Source of the DNA: Rhodococcus sp. ARC_M6
GTDB lineage: Bacteria > Actinomycetota > Actinomycetes > Mycobacteriales > Mycobacteriaceae
NCBI RefSeq assembly: GCF_022810305.1
Contig: NZ_JALGQH010000018.1
Span: 51,666 to 115,665, forward strand
DNA: 64,000 bases
Direction of reading: 5' to 3'
Numbering within the stretch: position 1 is the first letter of the stretch; the number at the start of each line of letters is the position of its first letter. The position numbers and the translations under genes are program-made. A model generated the notes under the pieces. It was given only the letters and a program-made list of their open reading frames with translations, ran no database searches and was not told where the DNA came from. Below are positions 42,142-49,708 of the stretch, one piece after another.

Positions 42142-42728
42142 TGCGGCGGGCCTGAATGAATAACCGTCAACTCACTGCGAGTCACCGCGCGTCCAGTGGA
42201 AACCTCCCACGACTGTCCGCGTGCCCATCTCTCGAATGCGATGAGGCCAGTCTTGTCGGCCGTCGCATAGTCGGCGTAGTCCATCGAACCCGACGGCGCT
42301 GTTCCTGTTGTGCCTTCGGCGGTGAACCGGGCCGTTCCGCTCTCGATCTTGCGATGCACCTTGTCGTCGAGGATGACGTCGCCGCTCGGTTCGAGATTCG
42401 TGCCCTCACGGCGCATCCAGAGCGTCATCTCGAGTTCGCCCTCGTCGTCCTCGACGGTGAGCCAGCGTCGGCCGGTCGACCCGTCGATCAGGTGCTCACG
42501 CCAGATGTATCCCTCTTCGTCGAGGGTGATGGTTCCGCGGACCACGTGATCGATCCCCGCGTAGGTGATGATGTCGCCGACACCGATCTTGTGGGGGTCG
42601 TAGACCTCCGGATAGTCGGCGAGCGGATCTACGCGTCCGGCTGGAGCACTCTTGCGTCCGCGTAGGACCACGAAGGCCACTGCCGCGATCACGACAAGTA
42701 TCAGTACAACGATCAGTACATTCGTCAA
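42138..42728 (-). CDS. DUF4178 protein with N-terminal membrane anchor
   Basis: 196 residues: an N-terminal hydrophobic helix (about 3-22, VLIVVLILVVIAAVAFVVLR) and a beta-rich DUF4178 domain (IGVGDIITYAGIDHVVRGTI, DEEGYIWREHLIDGSTGRRW, YADYATADKTGLIAFERWAR). It is the first gene of the five-gene operon DUF4178-DUF2617-DUF4247-DUF350-spermidine synthase-like, and lies 66 bases from the GntR gene end at 42795. The domain faces the cytoplasm if the helix is an uncleaved anchor. Function is unknown. Confidence 0.83.
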   Translation of the reverse strand: MTNVLIVVLILVVIAAVAFVVLRGRKSAPAGRVDPLADYPEVYDPHKIGVGDIITYAGIDHVVRGTITLDEEGYIWREHLIDGSTGRRWLTVEDDEGELEMTLWMRREGTNLEPSGDVILDDKVHRKIESGTARFTAEGTTGTAPSGSMDYADYATADKTGLIAFERWARGQSWEVSTGRAVTRSELTVIHSGPPQ

Positions 42729-42794
42729 CGGTCACTCCGAAACGGTCGTCCGGCAGGGTTGCCGCGGGCCATACCCTACCGACCGTTCTCCGAG

Positions 42795-43526
42795 TTAGGT
42801 GGCGACAGTCGACCCAGCGGACCGAGACAATGTCGGGTACGCCGCAAGTATCTGAATCCGGGCATCATCGAGATACTTCTGGAGCAGTTCGACGGCCAGC
42901 GCATTTTCGCCGGACTTCAACGCGCTGTAGATCTCGTGATTCCTGGCCAGGTACGGCGAGTGGAATCGATGCGGGTCGTCCATGACGTGAAAGACCAAGC
43001 GGAGTTCGTTCCACACCCCACCCATCAACTGGTCGATGCGGCTGCTGTTGTTCAAACCCGCGATCGCACGATGAAAATGGATATCTGCCGTGCCGACGGC
43101 AGTCCAGTCCCGGGCAGCCAGTCGTTCCTCGGCGAGCTCGAGGGCGTCGGCGAGCGCGTCGAGGTCGCCCGTCGCAGGATCGAAGTCTCGAACGCCGGCC
43201 GACTCGACCACCCGGCGGCAGATGTACAGCTCAGCAACGTCCTCGATGGACGGGACCCGAACGAACACGCCACGGTTGAGTTCGTGTGAAACCAACCGGT
43301 CCTCGATCAGGATCTGGAAGGCTTCGCGGACGGTGTTTCGGGAGACATCCAAGGCGGTGCAGATGTCAGGTTCAGACAATCTGGCGCCCGGACGGAAGCT
43401 TCCGTCGATGATCAACTCGCGCAGAATTCCTGCAACGCGCACTGTTCGACTCGTCCGCTCGAGTTGTCCTCGATGGGCGGCCAACGCGGCGTGCGCATCC
43501 TCTTTCGGAGGATTCAAGCTGGTCAA
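42795..43526 (-). CDS. FCD-domain GntR regulator, probable repressor of the 5-oxoproline genes
   Basis: 243 residues with an N-terminal winged helix about 30-95 (AGILRELIIDGSFRPGARLS, DVSRNTVREAFQILIEDRLV) and an FCD domain with DIHFHRAIAGLNNSSRID and DPHRFHSPYLARNHEIYSAL, which includes candidate metal-binding Asp/His. A TTG at 43526 is chosen as the start, because TAGGAG lies five bases upstream and the frame shows no ATG near. It is divergent from the MFS/DUF1445/pxpABC operon, with two near-palindromic boxes between them, so it most likely represses that operon and senses 5-oxoproline or a related amino acid. Confidence 0.85.
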   Translation of the reverse strand: MTSLNPPKEDAHAALAAHRGQLERTSRTVRVAGILRELIIDGSFRPGARLSEPDICTALDVSRNTVREAFQILIEDRLVSHELNRGVFVRVPSIEDVAELYICRRVVESAGVRDFDPATGDLDALADALELAEERLAARDWTAVGTADIHFHRAIAGLNNSSRIDQLMGGVWNELRLVFHVMDDPHRFHSPYLARNHEIYSALKSGENALAVELLQKYLDDARIQILAAYPTLSRSAGSTVAT

Positions 43527-43623
43527 GTGTGCTCCTAGTCGTTTGTCGCTGCACTCATCATAGTGAGAGCGGTCCGTCCAGTCTGCTCGCGACAGCCCAC
43601 CCGAAAGTTTCCGATAAATTAAT

Positions 43624-43677
43624 TATCCCTTCAGGGTATTGCAGGATCGTTGAACGATTTGTACCTTAAGGGTCCTG
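43624..43677. promoter_or_regulatory. Two repeated near-palindromic boxes upstream of the 5-oxoproline operon
   Basis: TATCCCTTCAGGGTATTG (43624-43641) and TGTACCTTAAGGGTCCTG (43660-43677) match the pattern TnTnCCTTnAGGGTnnTG and begin 36 bases apart. They lie between the divergent GntR gene and the MFS gene, and are the natural operator pair for that regulator. Confidence 0.6.
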
Positions 43678-43702
43678 ACTTTTCTTCTCACGCGAGGTAC
43701 CG

Positions 43703-44971
43703 ATGACCGTTCCGCTACAAATCGCAGGTGCCCCGCCGCGCCCGTTCGACTGGTTCCGCACGCTCGGACCGAAGGGCAAGAAGGCATTTGTCGGCGCTTT
43801 CGGCGGCTACGGTCTCGACTCGTACGACTTCCAGGTACTGCCCCTCGGGTTGGCCGCGATCGCCGCGTACTTCGGACTCACGACGGGGCAGGCCGGCCTC
43901 CTCACCACCGTCACACTGGTGGTCTCCGCACTCGGCGGCATCCTGGCCGGCATCCTGGTGGACCGCATCGGCCGCGTCCGCACATTGCAGGTGACTGTCG
44001 CGACGTACACGATCTTCACGGTTCTGTGCGGTTTTGCACCCAACTTCGAGACGCTGCTGATCTTCCGCGCTTTCCAGGGACTGGGCTTCGGCGGAGAGTG
44101 GGCAGCCGGCGCGATCCTGGTCGCCGAGTACGCAAAGCCTGAGTACCGCGGCCGCGCAGTTGCATTCGTCCAGAGCGCCTGGGCTGTGGGCTGGGGACTG
44201 TCGGTTGTCATCTACACCGTTGTCTTCCAACTCTTCGATCCCGATGTCGCCTGGCGCGTTCTGTTCTGGACCGGCGTCCTTCCCGCCTTCCTCATCATCT
44301 GGGTACGACGCAACCTCAAGGATCCGGAAGTAATCACGGAGAAGCGGGAGTCGGCAAAAGCTGAAAAGGGTTCCTTCTTAGCCATTTTCCGGGGCCCGAT
44401 GCTCCGGACCACGATCTTCGCGTCCCTTCTCGCCACCGGCGTTCAAGGCGGCTACTACACCCTCGCGTCCTGGTTGCCGACGTATCTGAAGAACTCGCGC
44501 GGTCTCGACGTCGTGGGCACTGGCGGGTATCTCGCCATCCTCATCGGCGGTGCATTCCTCGGCTACGTCAGCGGCGGCATCCTCACCGACAAGCTCGGAC
44601 GCAAGCGCACCATGCAGTTGTTCGCGACCCTGTCCGCCGTGTTCATGGTGCTTTACACCCAGGTTCCGGACGGCGCGAACACTCTCATCATGATTCTCGG
44701 ATTCCCCCTCGGCTTCTGTACGTCTGCCATTTTCAGTGGATTCGGTTCATTCCTCTCCGAGCTCTACCCGACTGCCCACCGGGGCACCGGACAGGGATTC
44801 ACATACAACTTCGGTCGCGCTGTCGGCGCCGTGTTCCCCGCCATCGTCGGTTTCCTCGCAGCCAGCAGCCTGGGCATCGGCGGCGCCATGATCTTCGGTG
44901 CCATCGGCTACGGCATCGCCGTAATCGCACTCTTCGGCCTACCCGAAACCTTGGGACGCGAGCTCACCTGA
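43703..44971 (+). CDS. MFS transporter (aromatic acid/sialate-like H+ symporter group)
   Basis: 422 residues and 12 predicted helices. The MFS signatures DRIGRVRTLQ (loop 2-3) and DKLGRKRTMQ (loop 8-9) are seen. YGLDSYDFQVLPLGLAAIAA and FQGLGFGGEWAAGAILVAEY mark the AAHS/sugar-acid-type family, proton-coupled importers of organic acids. It begins the operon with the DUF1445 and pxpABC genes (33 bases to the next) and is the likely carrier of 5-oxoproline or a related acid. The cargo is inferred from context only. Confidence 0.87.
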   Translation: MTVPLQIAGAPPRPFDWFRTLGPKGKKAFVGAFGGYGLDSYDFQVLPLGLAAIAAYFGLTTGQAGLLTTVTLVVSALGGILAGILVDRIGRVRTLQVTVATYTIFTVLCGFAPNFETLLIFRAFQGLGFGGEWAAGAILVAEYAKPEYRGRAVAFVQSAWAVGWGLSVVIYTVVFQLFDPDVAWRVLFWTGVLPAFLIIWVRRNLKDPEVITEKRESAKAEKGSFLAIFRGPMLRTTIFASLLATGVQGGYYTLASWLPTYLKNSRGLDVVGTGGYLAILIGGAFLGYVSGGILTDKLGRKRTMQLFATLSAVFMVLYTQVPDGANTLIMILGFPLGFCTSAIFSGFGSFLSELYPTAHRGTGQGFTYNFGRAVGAVFPAIVGFLAASSLGIGGAMIFGAIGYGIAVIALFGLPETLGRELT

Positions 44972-45004
44972 TCGCTTGTCGCTAGGAATCGACTGCTTCG
45001 AGGA

Positions 45005-45811
45005 ATGGACACCACCGTGATCGGCAATCGCACCAACCCCGATCCGAGCTCAGCTCGGCAGGGATTCAGAGCCGGAGCAGTGTTCCCCACATCGGGAATT
45101 GCACCAGGTTTCGCGCAGACCAATCTGATTGCCGTTCCCAAGGACTGGGCGTACGAGGTTCTGCTGTTCACACAGCGGAACCCCCAGCCCTGCCCCGTCC
45201 TCGACGTCAGCGACGCCGGCGAATTCACGACGATCCTGGCTCCCGACGCCGATATCCGGACGGACTTTCCGTTGTATCGCGTCTGGGTCGACGGTGAACT
45301 GACCGCCGAAATCGAGGATGCGACGCAGTACTGGCGCGACGATCTGGTGGCGTTCCACATCGGCTGCAGCTTCACTTTCGAGCACCCTCTTGTCGCGGCG
45401 GGGATCCCGCTTCGCCATGTCGAGCAGAATCGAAACGTCCCGATGTACATCACCGATCGGGAATGCCGACCCGCCGGACGCGTCAGCGGGCCGACCGTCG
45501 TGTCGATGCGTCCGATCCCCGCCGAACAGATCGAACTCGCACGCGCAATCACCGCCCGCATGCCCGCCGTCCACGGTGCGCCCATCCACATCGGCGACCC
45601 TGCCGAACTCGGTATTGCCGATCTCGGCCGTCCCGACTTCGGCGACGCCGTCGAATTCCAGCCCGGCGACGTTCCAATGTTCTGGGCTTGCGGCGTGACA
45701 CCGCAAGCGGCAGTGATGGCATCGAAACTCCCGTTCGCCATCACACACGCACCCGGTCACATGCTGATCACCGACGTTCCGGACAGCAAATACACCTTGG
45801 ATCTGCCATGA
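45005..45811 (+). CDS. DUF1445 (D-glutamate cyclase-like) hydro-lyase
   Basis: 268 residues of the DUF1445 / YcsI family. It has [80 protein letters not shown] and a C-terminal [21 protein letters not shown] mitochondrial member is a D-glutamate cyclase making 5-oxo-D-proline, so the same reaction is plausible here, feeding the 5-oxoprolinase encoded next. The stop overlaps the pxpA start (ATGA), tying it to the operon. A start at 45005 is chosen; the first 20 residues are not conserved. Confidence 0.85.
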   Translation: MDTTVIGNRTNPDPSSARQGFRAGAVFPTSGIAPGFAQTNLIAVPKDWAYEVLLFTQRNPQPCPVLDVSDAGEFTTILAPDADIRTDFPLYRVWVDGELTAEIEDATQYWRDDLVAFHIGCSFTFEHPLVAAGIPLRHVEQNRNVPMYITDRECRPAGRVSGPTVVSMRPIPAEQIELARAITARMPAVHGAPIHIGDPAELGIADLGRPDFGDAVEFQPGDVPMFWACGVTPQAAVMASKLPFAITHAPGHMLITDVPDSKYTLDLP

Positions 45812-46563
45812 ACATCGACCTCAATTGCGATCTCGGAGAAGGCTTCGGAGACTGGCGGATGGGCGAAGATACGGCGCTCCTCGACATTGTGTCGAGTGCC
45901 AACATCGCCTGTGGATTTCATGCCGGCGATCCGGCGACGATGCGTCGTACCTGCGAAATGGCCGTCGAACATTCGGTATCCATCGGAGCGCACATCGGTT
46001 TTCGTGACCTGGTGGGCTTCGGCCGGCGAAACATCGACATCACTCCGGGTGATCTGAAGGACGAAACCCTGTACCAGATCAGTGCTCTGGCAGGATTCGC
46101 TCACGCGGCAGGCTCGGCCGTCACCTACGTCAAACCTCATGGCGCGCTCTACCACTCCGCATCGCAGAGTGCCGAGCTCGCCGACGCTATCGTCTCTGCC
46201 ATGACCGAATCCTCGAATTCCCTGGCGCTGCTCGGTCCACCACTCTCTCACCTGCAGAAAGCTGCCGAGCTCCACGGAATCGAGTTCGTCTCCGAGGGTT
46301 TCGCCGATCGCTCCTATACCCGATTCGGCAAACTCACTCCGCGAACCGAACCCGGCGCAGTCCTCGCCGATCCCGAATCCGCGACAGCGCAGGCAATCGA
46401 TTTGGCCAGCACGGGAACGGTCATCACCGCCGACGGAATCACCATCTCGATGCCGGTGAAAAGTATTTGTGTCCATGGCGATTCGCCCGGCGCAGTCACT
46501 ATGGCCAAGTCCATCAAGGCCGGACTGATCAACGCCCGCATTCGTGTGGAGGCCTTCGCATGA
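45808..46563 (+). CDS. pxpA: 5-oxoprolinase subunit A
   Basis: 251-residue LamB/YcsF protein with the family start [20 protein letters not shown], the [18 protein letters not shown] segment, [15 protein letters not shown], and [11 protein letters not shown]. These acidic and His positions make a TIM-barrel-like active site. With PxpB and PxpC it cleaves 5-oxoproline to glutamate using ATP. The ATG at 45808 overlaps the upstream stop, and the A-B-C order with overlaps is the standard bacterial layout. Confidence 0.93.
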   Translation: MNIDLNCDLGEGFGDWRMGEDTALLDIVSSANIACGFHAGDPATMRRTCEMAVEHSVSIGAHIGFRDLVGFGRRNIDITPGDLKDETLYQISALAGFAHAAGSAVTYVKPHGALYHSASQSAELADAIVSAMTESSNSLALLGPPLSHLQKAAELHGIEFVSEGFADRSYTRFGKLTPRTEPGAVLADPESATAQAIDLASTGTVITADGITISMPVKSICVHGDSPGAVTMAKSIKAGLINARIRVEAFA

Positions 46564-47198
46564 ACCGCCTGACAATCCTTCCGGCCGGTGAACGCGCACT
46601 TCTGGTGGACCTCGAGTCCGAGGCCGAAGTTCTTGCGTTCATCCATGCCCTCACACGCAATACTCCCGCCGGTGTCGAGGATTTCCTTCCCGCCGCCCGC
46701 ACAGTCCTGGTGACCTGCACACCGACGGCAGATCTGACGCACGTGCGTCATGATCTGAACGAGTTGGCGCACACCATGTCCGACGCGGTCACGGACAGTG
46801 GTTCCGACGAGGCCCCGTTCGTCATCGAAGTCCGCTACGACGGACCAGACCTCGACGACGTCGCAAAGACCCTGAAAATGAGCCGTGCAGAAGTCATTTC
46901 AGCCCATACGTCGGCGGTGTGGCGCTGCGCCTTCATCGGATTTGCACCAGGCTTTGCGTACCTCACGTCCGAAGACACTCGTTTCGACATCCCGCGTCGA
47001 CCCCAATCGCGCACTGCGGTGCCCGCCGGTTCCGTTGCGTTGGCCGGTGGATACAGCGCTGTCTACCCACGCGCCTCCCCGGGCGGCTGGCAGATCATCG
47101 GCAGCACCGACGCCGTGATGTGGGACTTGAATGCCACACCGCCCGCAGCCGTGCAGCCCGGGCGACGTGTGCAGTTCGTAAACGAGGAAGAACGATGA
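46560..47198 (+). CDS. pxpB: 5-oxoprolinase subunit B
   Basis: 212-residue allophanate hydrolase subunit 1-like protein. It has LPAGERALLVDLESEAEVLA, FVIEVRYDGPDLDDVAKTLK and the conserved FIGFAPGFAYLTSEDTRFDI, followed by PRRPQSRTAVPAGSVALAGG and YPRASPGGWQIIGSTDAVMW. It is the ATP-binding partner that works with PxpC in the carboxylation-free ATP-dependent hydrolysis. The ATG overlaps the pxpA stop by four bases and its own stop overlaps the pxpC start. Confidence 0.92.
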   Translation: MNRLTILPAGERALLVDLESEAEVLAFIHALTRNTPAGVEDFLPAARTVLVTCTPTADLTHVRHDLNELAHTMSDAVTDSGSDEAPFVIEVRYDGPDLDDVAKTLKMSRAEVISAHTSAVWRCAFIGFAPGFAYLTSEDTRFDIPRRPQSRTAVPAGSVALAGGYSAVYPRASPGGWQIIGSTDAVMWDLNATPPAAVQPGRRVQFVNEEER

Positions 47199-48058
47199 AT
47201 AGTCTGGAGATTCTCGAAACCGGTCCGCTGAGCCTGATCCAGGATCTCGGCCGGACCGGCCACTTACGCTCCGGCGTCGGAGTTTCCGGTGCTGCCGACA
47301 GGCGATCACTCGGGCTCGGCAATCGGCTCGTCGGCAACCCCGAAGACGCCGCGGGGATCGAAATCCTGATGGGCGGGTTCAGCCTCCGTGCACATCAGTT
47401 GATGACACTCGCATTCACCGGCGCCCCCGCGCAGGCGTACCGCGACGGTGTCCCTGTTGGTCATTCGAGCATCATCGTCGTCAATCCCGGCCAGGTTGTT
47501 CGGCTGGACTACGCGCCCAGCGGACTGCGGACGTATCTGACTGTTCGGGGCGGAATTGCAGTGCCCGAGATTCTCGGATCACGCAGCACCGACACACTTT
47601 CCGGGATCGGCCCGGCGCCCCTCAAGCCAAATGACATACTCCCGATCGGACCGACTCCGGCTGCATTTCCGTTGGTAGACGTTGCACCTGTCCATCAGGT
47701 TTCGGGCGGAATCCTCGATATTCGAGTTGTATTCGGTCCTCGCGCAGACCGATTCGTCAATCCGGAAGCCTTGACTGCCGGGCGATGGGCAGTCTCGACG
47801 GACTCCGACCGCATCGGCGCGCGCCTCGATCGCGTCGGCACCGATGCGCTCCTGCAGCGACCCGCCGGACTCGAATTGCCGACGGAAGGCGTGGCCCTCG
47901 GCTCGATCCAGGTTCCGCCCAGCGGCCAACCCGTCGTCTTTCTGGCAGATCACCCCATCACCGGCGGATATCCCGTAGTCGCAGTAGTAACGGACGCAGA
48001 TATCGACCGACTCGGCCAAGCTCGTCCGGGTCAGACGATCCGATTCATCGGCGACTGA
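47195..48058 (+). CDS. pxpC: 5-oxoprolinase subunit C
   Basis: 287-residue biotin-dependent carboxyltransferase-like (allophanate hydrolase subunit 2) protein. It has LEILETGPLSLIQDLGRTGH, GVGVSGAADRRSLGLGNRLV, VRGGIAVPEILGSRSTDTLS and the C-terminal FLADHPITGGYPVVAVVTDA. With PxpA and PxpB it completes 5-oxoprolinase. The ATG at 47195 overlaps the pxpB stop and has GAGGAAG upstream. It is the last gene of the operon. It ends 34 bases before the polymerase-like gene, which may be transcribed from the same message. Confidence 0.93.
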   Translation: MNSLEILETGPLSLIQDLGRTGHLRSGVGVSGAADRRSLGLGNRLVGNPEDAAGIEILMGGFSLRAHQLMTLAFTGAPAQAYRDGVPVGHSSIIVVNPGQVVRLDYAPSGLRTYLTVRGGIAVPEILGSRSTDTLSGIGPAPLKPNDILPIGPTPAAFPLVDVAPVHQVSGGILDIRVVFGPRADRFVNPEALTAGRWAVSTDSDRIGARLDRVGTDALLQRPAGLELPTEGVALGSIQVPPSGQPVVFLADHPITGGYPVVAVVTDADIDRLGQARPGQTIRFIGD

Positions 48059-48091
48059 ATTCCTGTCGGACCCTACGGGCACAATGGTGCC

Positions 48092-49648
48092 GTGAGAGTT
48101 GTCCTGGTTCCCGGTAGTACGACGTCCACGGGAGCTATGACGGCAACGGTCGTTCGCACCGATCCCGGCGGGACTCCCGTCATCGATGCCGTCGAACATC
48201 CTGATCTGGTCTCCGCAGTCCAAACCATCGAGGCTGCCGAGCATCCTCGATGGGTCTGGCCCAGCACTTCGTCGGTGTATCCGACGTTGCTGCGGGCGGG
48301 CGTGCGGGTTCAGCGTTGCCACGACATCTCGCTGACTCGCGCCATTCTGGGCATGCGGGCCGGCAAACCGTCACCTCCGGACGAAGAGTTCGACGACGAC
48401 CGCCTCGGCCTATTCGACACTGCACCTGTTCTCGATCCCCGGGGAGTTGTTGCCGAGTTTGCCGCGCAACGAGCCACCATCGGCTCGGACGCTCGTCTCG
48501 ATCTATTGATCGCAGCCGAATCAGCCGGAGCCCTCAGCGCCGCGGAAATGACCCATGCCGGCCTACCGTTTTCGGCGCAGAAGCACCGCAAACTTCTGGA
48601 AGAGCGACTCGGTCCCAAACCGACGGGCTACGACCTCCCCGTCCGGATGCAAGAACTCGCAGCCCAGATCAGCGAAGTCTTCGGACGCACCGTCAACCCG
48701 TCGTCGTCCGTCGAAATCACCGAAGCTTTCGGACGCCAAGGCATCGAACTACCGTCGACGCGTAAGTGGTTTCTGCAGGAAATCGACCACCCGGCGGTGC
48801 CATTGCTGCTGCGTCACCGCGAACTCGCGAAGCTGTACAGCACCAACGGCTGGCAGTGGATGGACAGTTGGGTGCGTGGCGACCGCTTCCGGCCCATCTA
48901 CGTACCCGGCGGTGTGGTGTCCGGCCGGTGGGCCAGCCGAGGCGGCGGCGCTCTGCAAATTCCCAAGACCATGCGCTCGAGCGTCGTCGCCGACCCCGGG
49001 CACACATTCGTGGTTGCCGACGCCGGCCAACTCGAGCCTCGTATTCTCGCGGCAATGTCACGCGATCGCCGCATGATGGAGGCAGCGGGCGACGACGATC
49101 TGTACGCGCTAGTCGGTGCCGAGGCCTTCGGTGGCGATCGGGCCAAAGCCAAAATCGCGATTCTCGGTGTGCTGTACGGGGCCACCGCCGGTGAAGCCAA
49201 AGCACTTCTCATCTTGCTGCGGAAGCGGTTCCCGGTAGCGGTCGACTACGTCGAAAAAGCAGCCAAGGCCGGCGAACGCGGTGAGGTAGTCCATTCACTC
49301 CTCGGTCGAGCTTGTCCCCCACCGTCTCCCGATTTCTACTCACACGGCGACGCTCATGCGCGTGGACGGTTCACTCGAAACTTTGTCGTGCAGGCGACGG
49401 CGTCGGAGTGGGCACTGTGCCTACTCGCAGATCTGCGTCGCCGCCTGGCCGACGACCCCGACGGGGAATTGGTGTTCTTTCAACACGACGAGGTAGTGGT
49501 CCACACTCGCAACCCAGAGTCCGGCACCGCCCATGTGCTGGCCTCAGCGGCGTCGGCAACTCGATTATTGTTCGGCGACACTGTGGTTAGGTTTCCGATG
49601 GATGTGGGTATCCGCGAGATTTACGGCAAACCTGTTCCACCTGAGTGA
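48092..49648 (+). CDS. Family A DNA polymerase-like protein (exonuclease part degenerate)
   Basis: 518 residues. The C-terminal half carries PolA polymerase motifs: motif A VVADAGQLEPRILAAM, with the catalytic Asp; motif B KAKIAILGVLYGATAGEAKA, with Lys and Tyr; and motif C FFQHDEVVVHT, with Asp. The N-terminal 180 residues correspond in position to the 3'-5' exonuclease domain but lack clear DxE, D and D/Y motifs. It is shorter than PolA and has no 5' nuclease. This is the actinobacterial bifunctional-like polymerase that accompanies PolA and probably acts in repair or lesion bypass. The GTG at 48092 is the likely start with a weak ribosome site. Confidence 0.82.
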   Translation: MRVVLVPGSTTSTGAMTATVVRTDPGGTPVIDAVEHPDLVSAVQTIEAAEHPRWVWPSTSSVYPTLLRAGVRVQRCHDISLTRAILGMRAGKPSPPDEEFDDDRLGLFDTAPVLDPRGVVAEFAAQRATIGSDARLDLLIAAESAGALSAAEMTHAGLPFSAQKHRKLLEERLGPKPTGYDLPVRMQELAAQISEVFGRTVNPSSSVEITEAFGRQGIELPSTRKWFLQEIDHPAVPLLLRHRELAKLYSTNGWQWMDSWVRGDRFRPIYVPGGVVSGRWASRGGGALQIPKTMRSSVVADPGHTFVVADAGQLEPRILAAMSRDRRMMEAAGDDDLYALVGAEAFGGDRAKAKIAILGVLYGATAGEAKALLILLRKRFPVAVDYVEKAAKAGERGEVVHSLLGRACPPPSPDFYSHGDAHARGRFTRNFVVQATASEWALCLLADLRRRLADDPDGELVFFQHDEVVVHTRNPESGTAHVLASAASATRLLFGDTVVRFPMDVGIREIYGKPVPPE

Positions 49649-49708
49649 GGTGGGTTCCGCTGCCCCAGCTCTCGTGTTGGTGCTGGTCGAGTGTGCTCGA
49701 GGAGAACC

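Noticed and set aside
42795..43526. Assigning the GntR at 42795 to the DUF4178 operon
   Set aside because: That operon lies downstream on the same strand without operator-like boxes, while matched boxes lie in front of the divergent 5-oxoproline operon.
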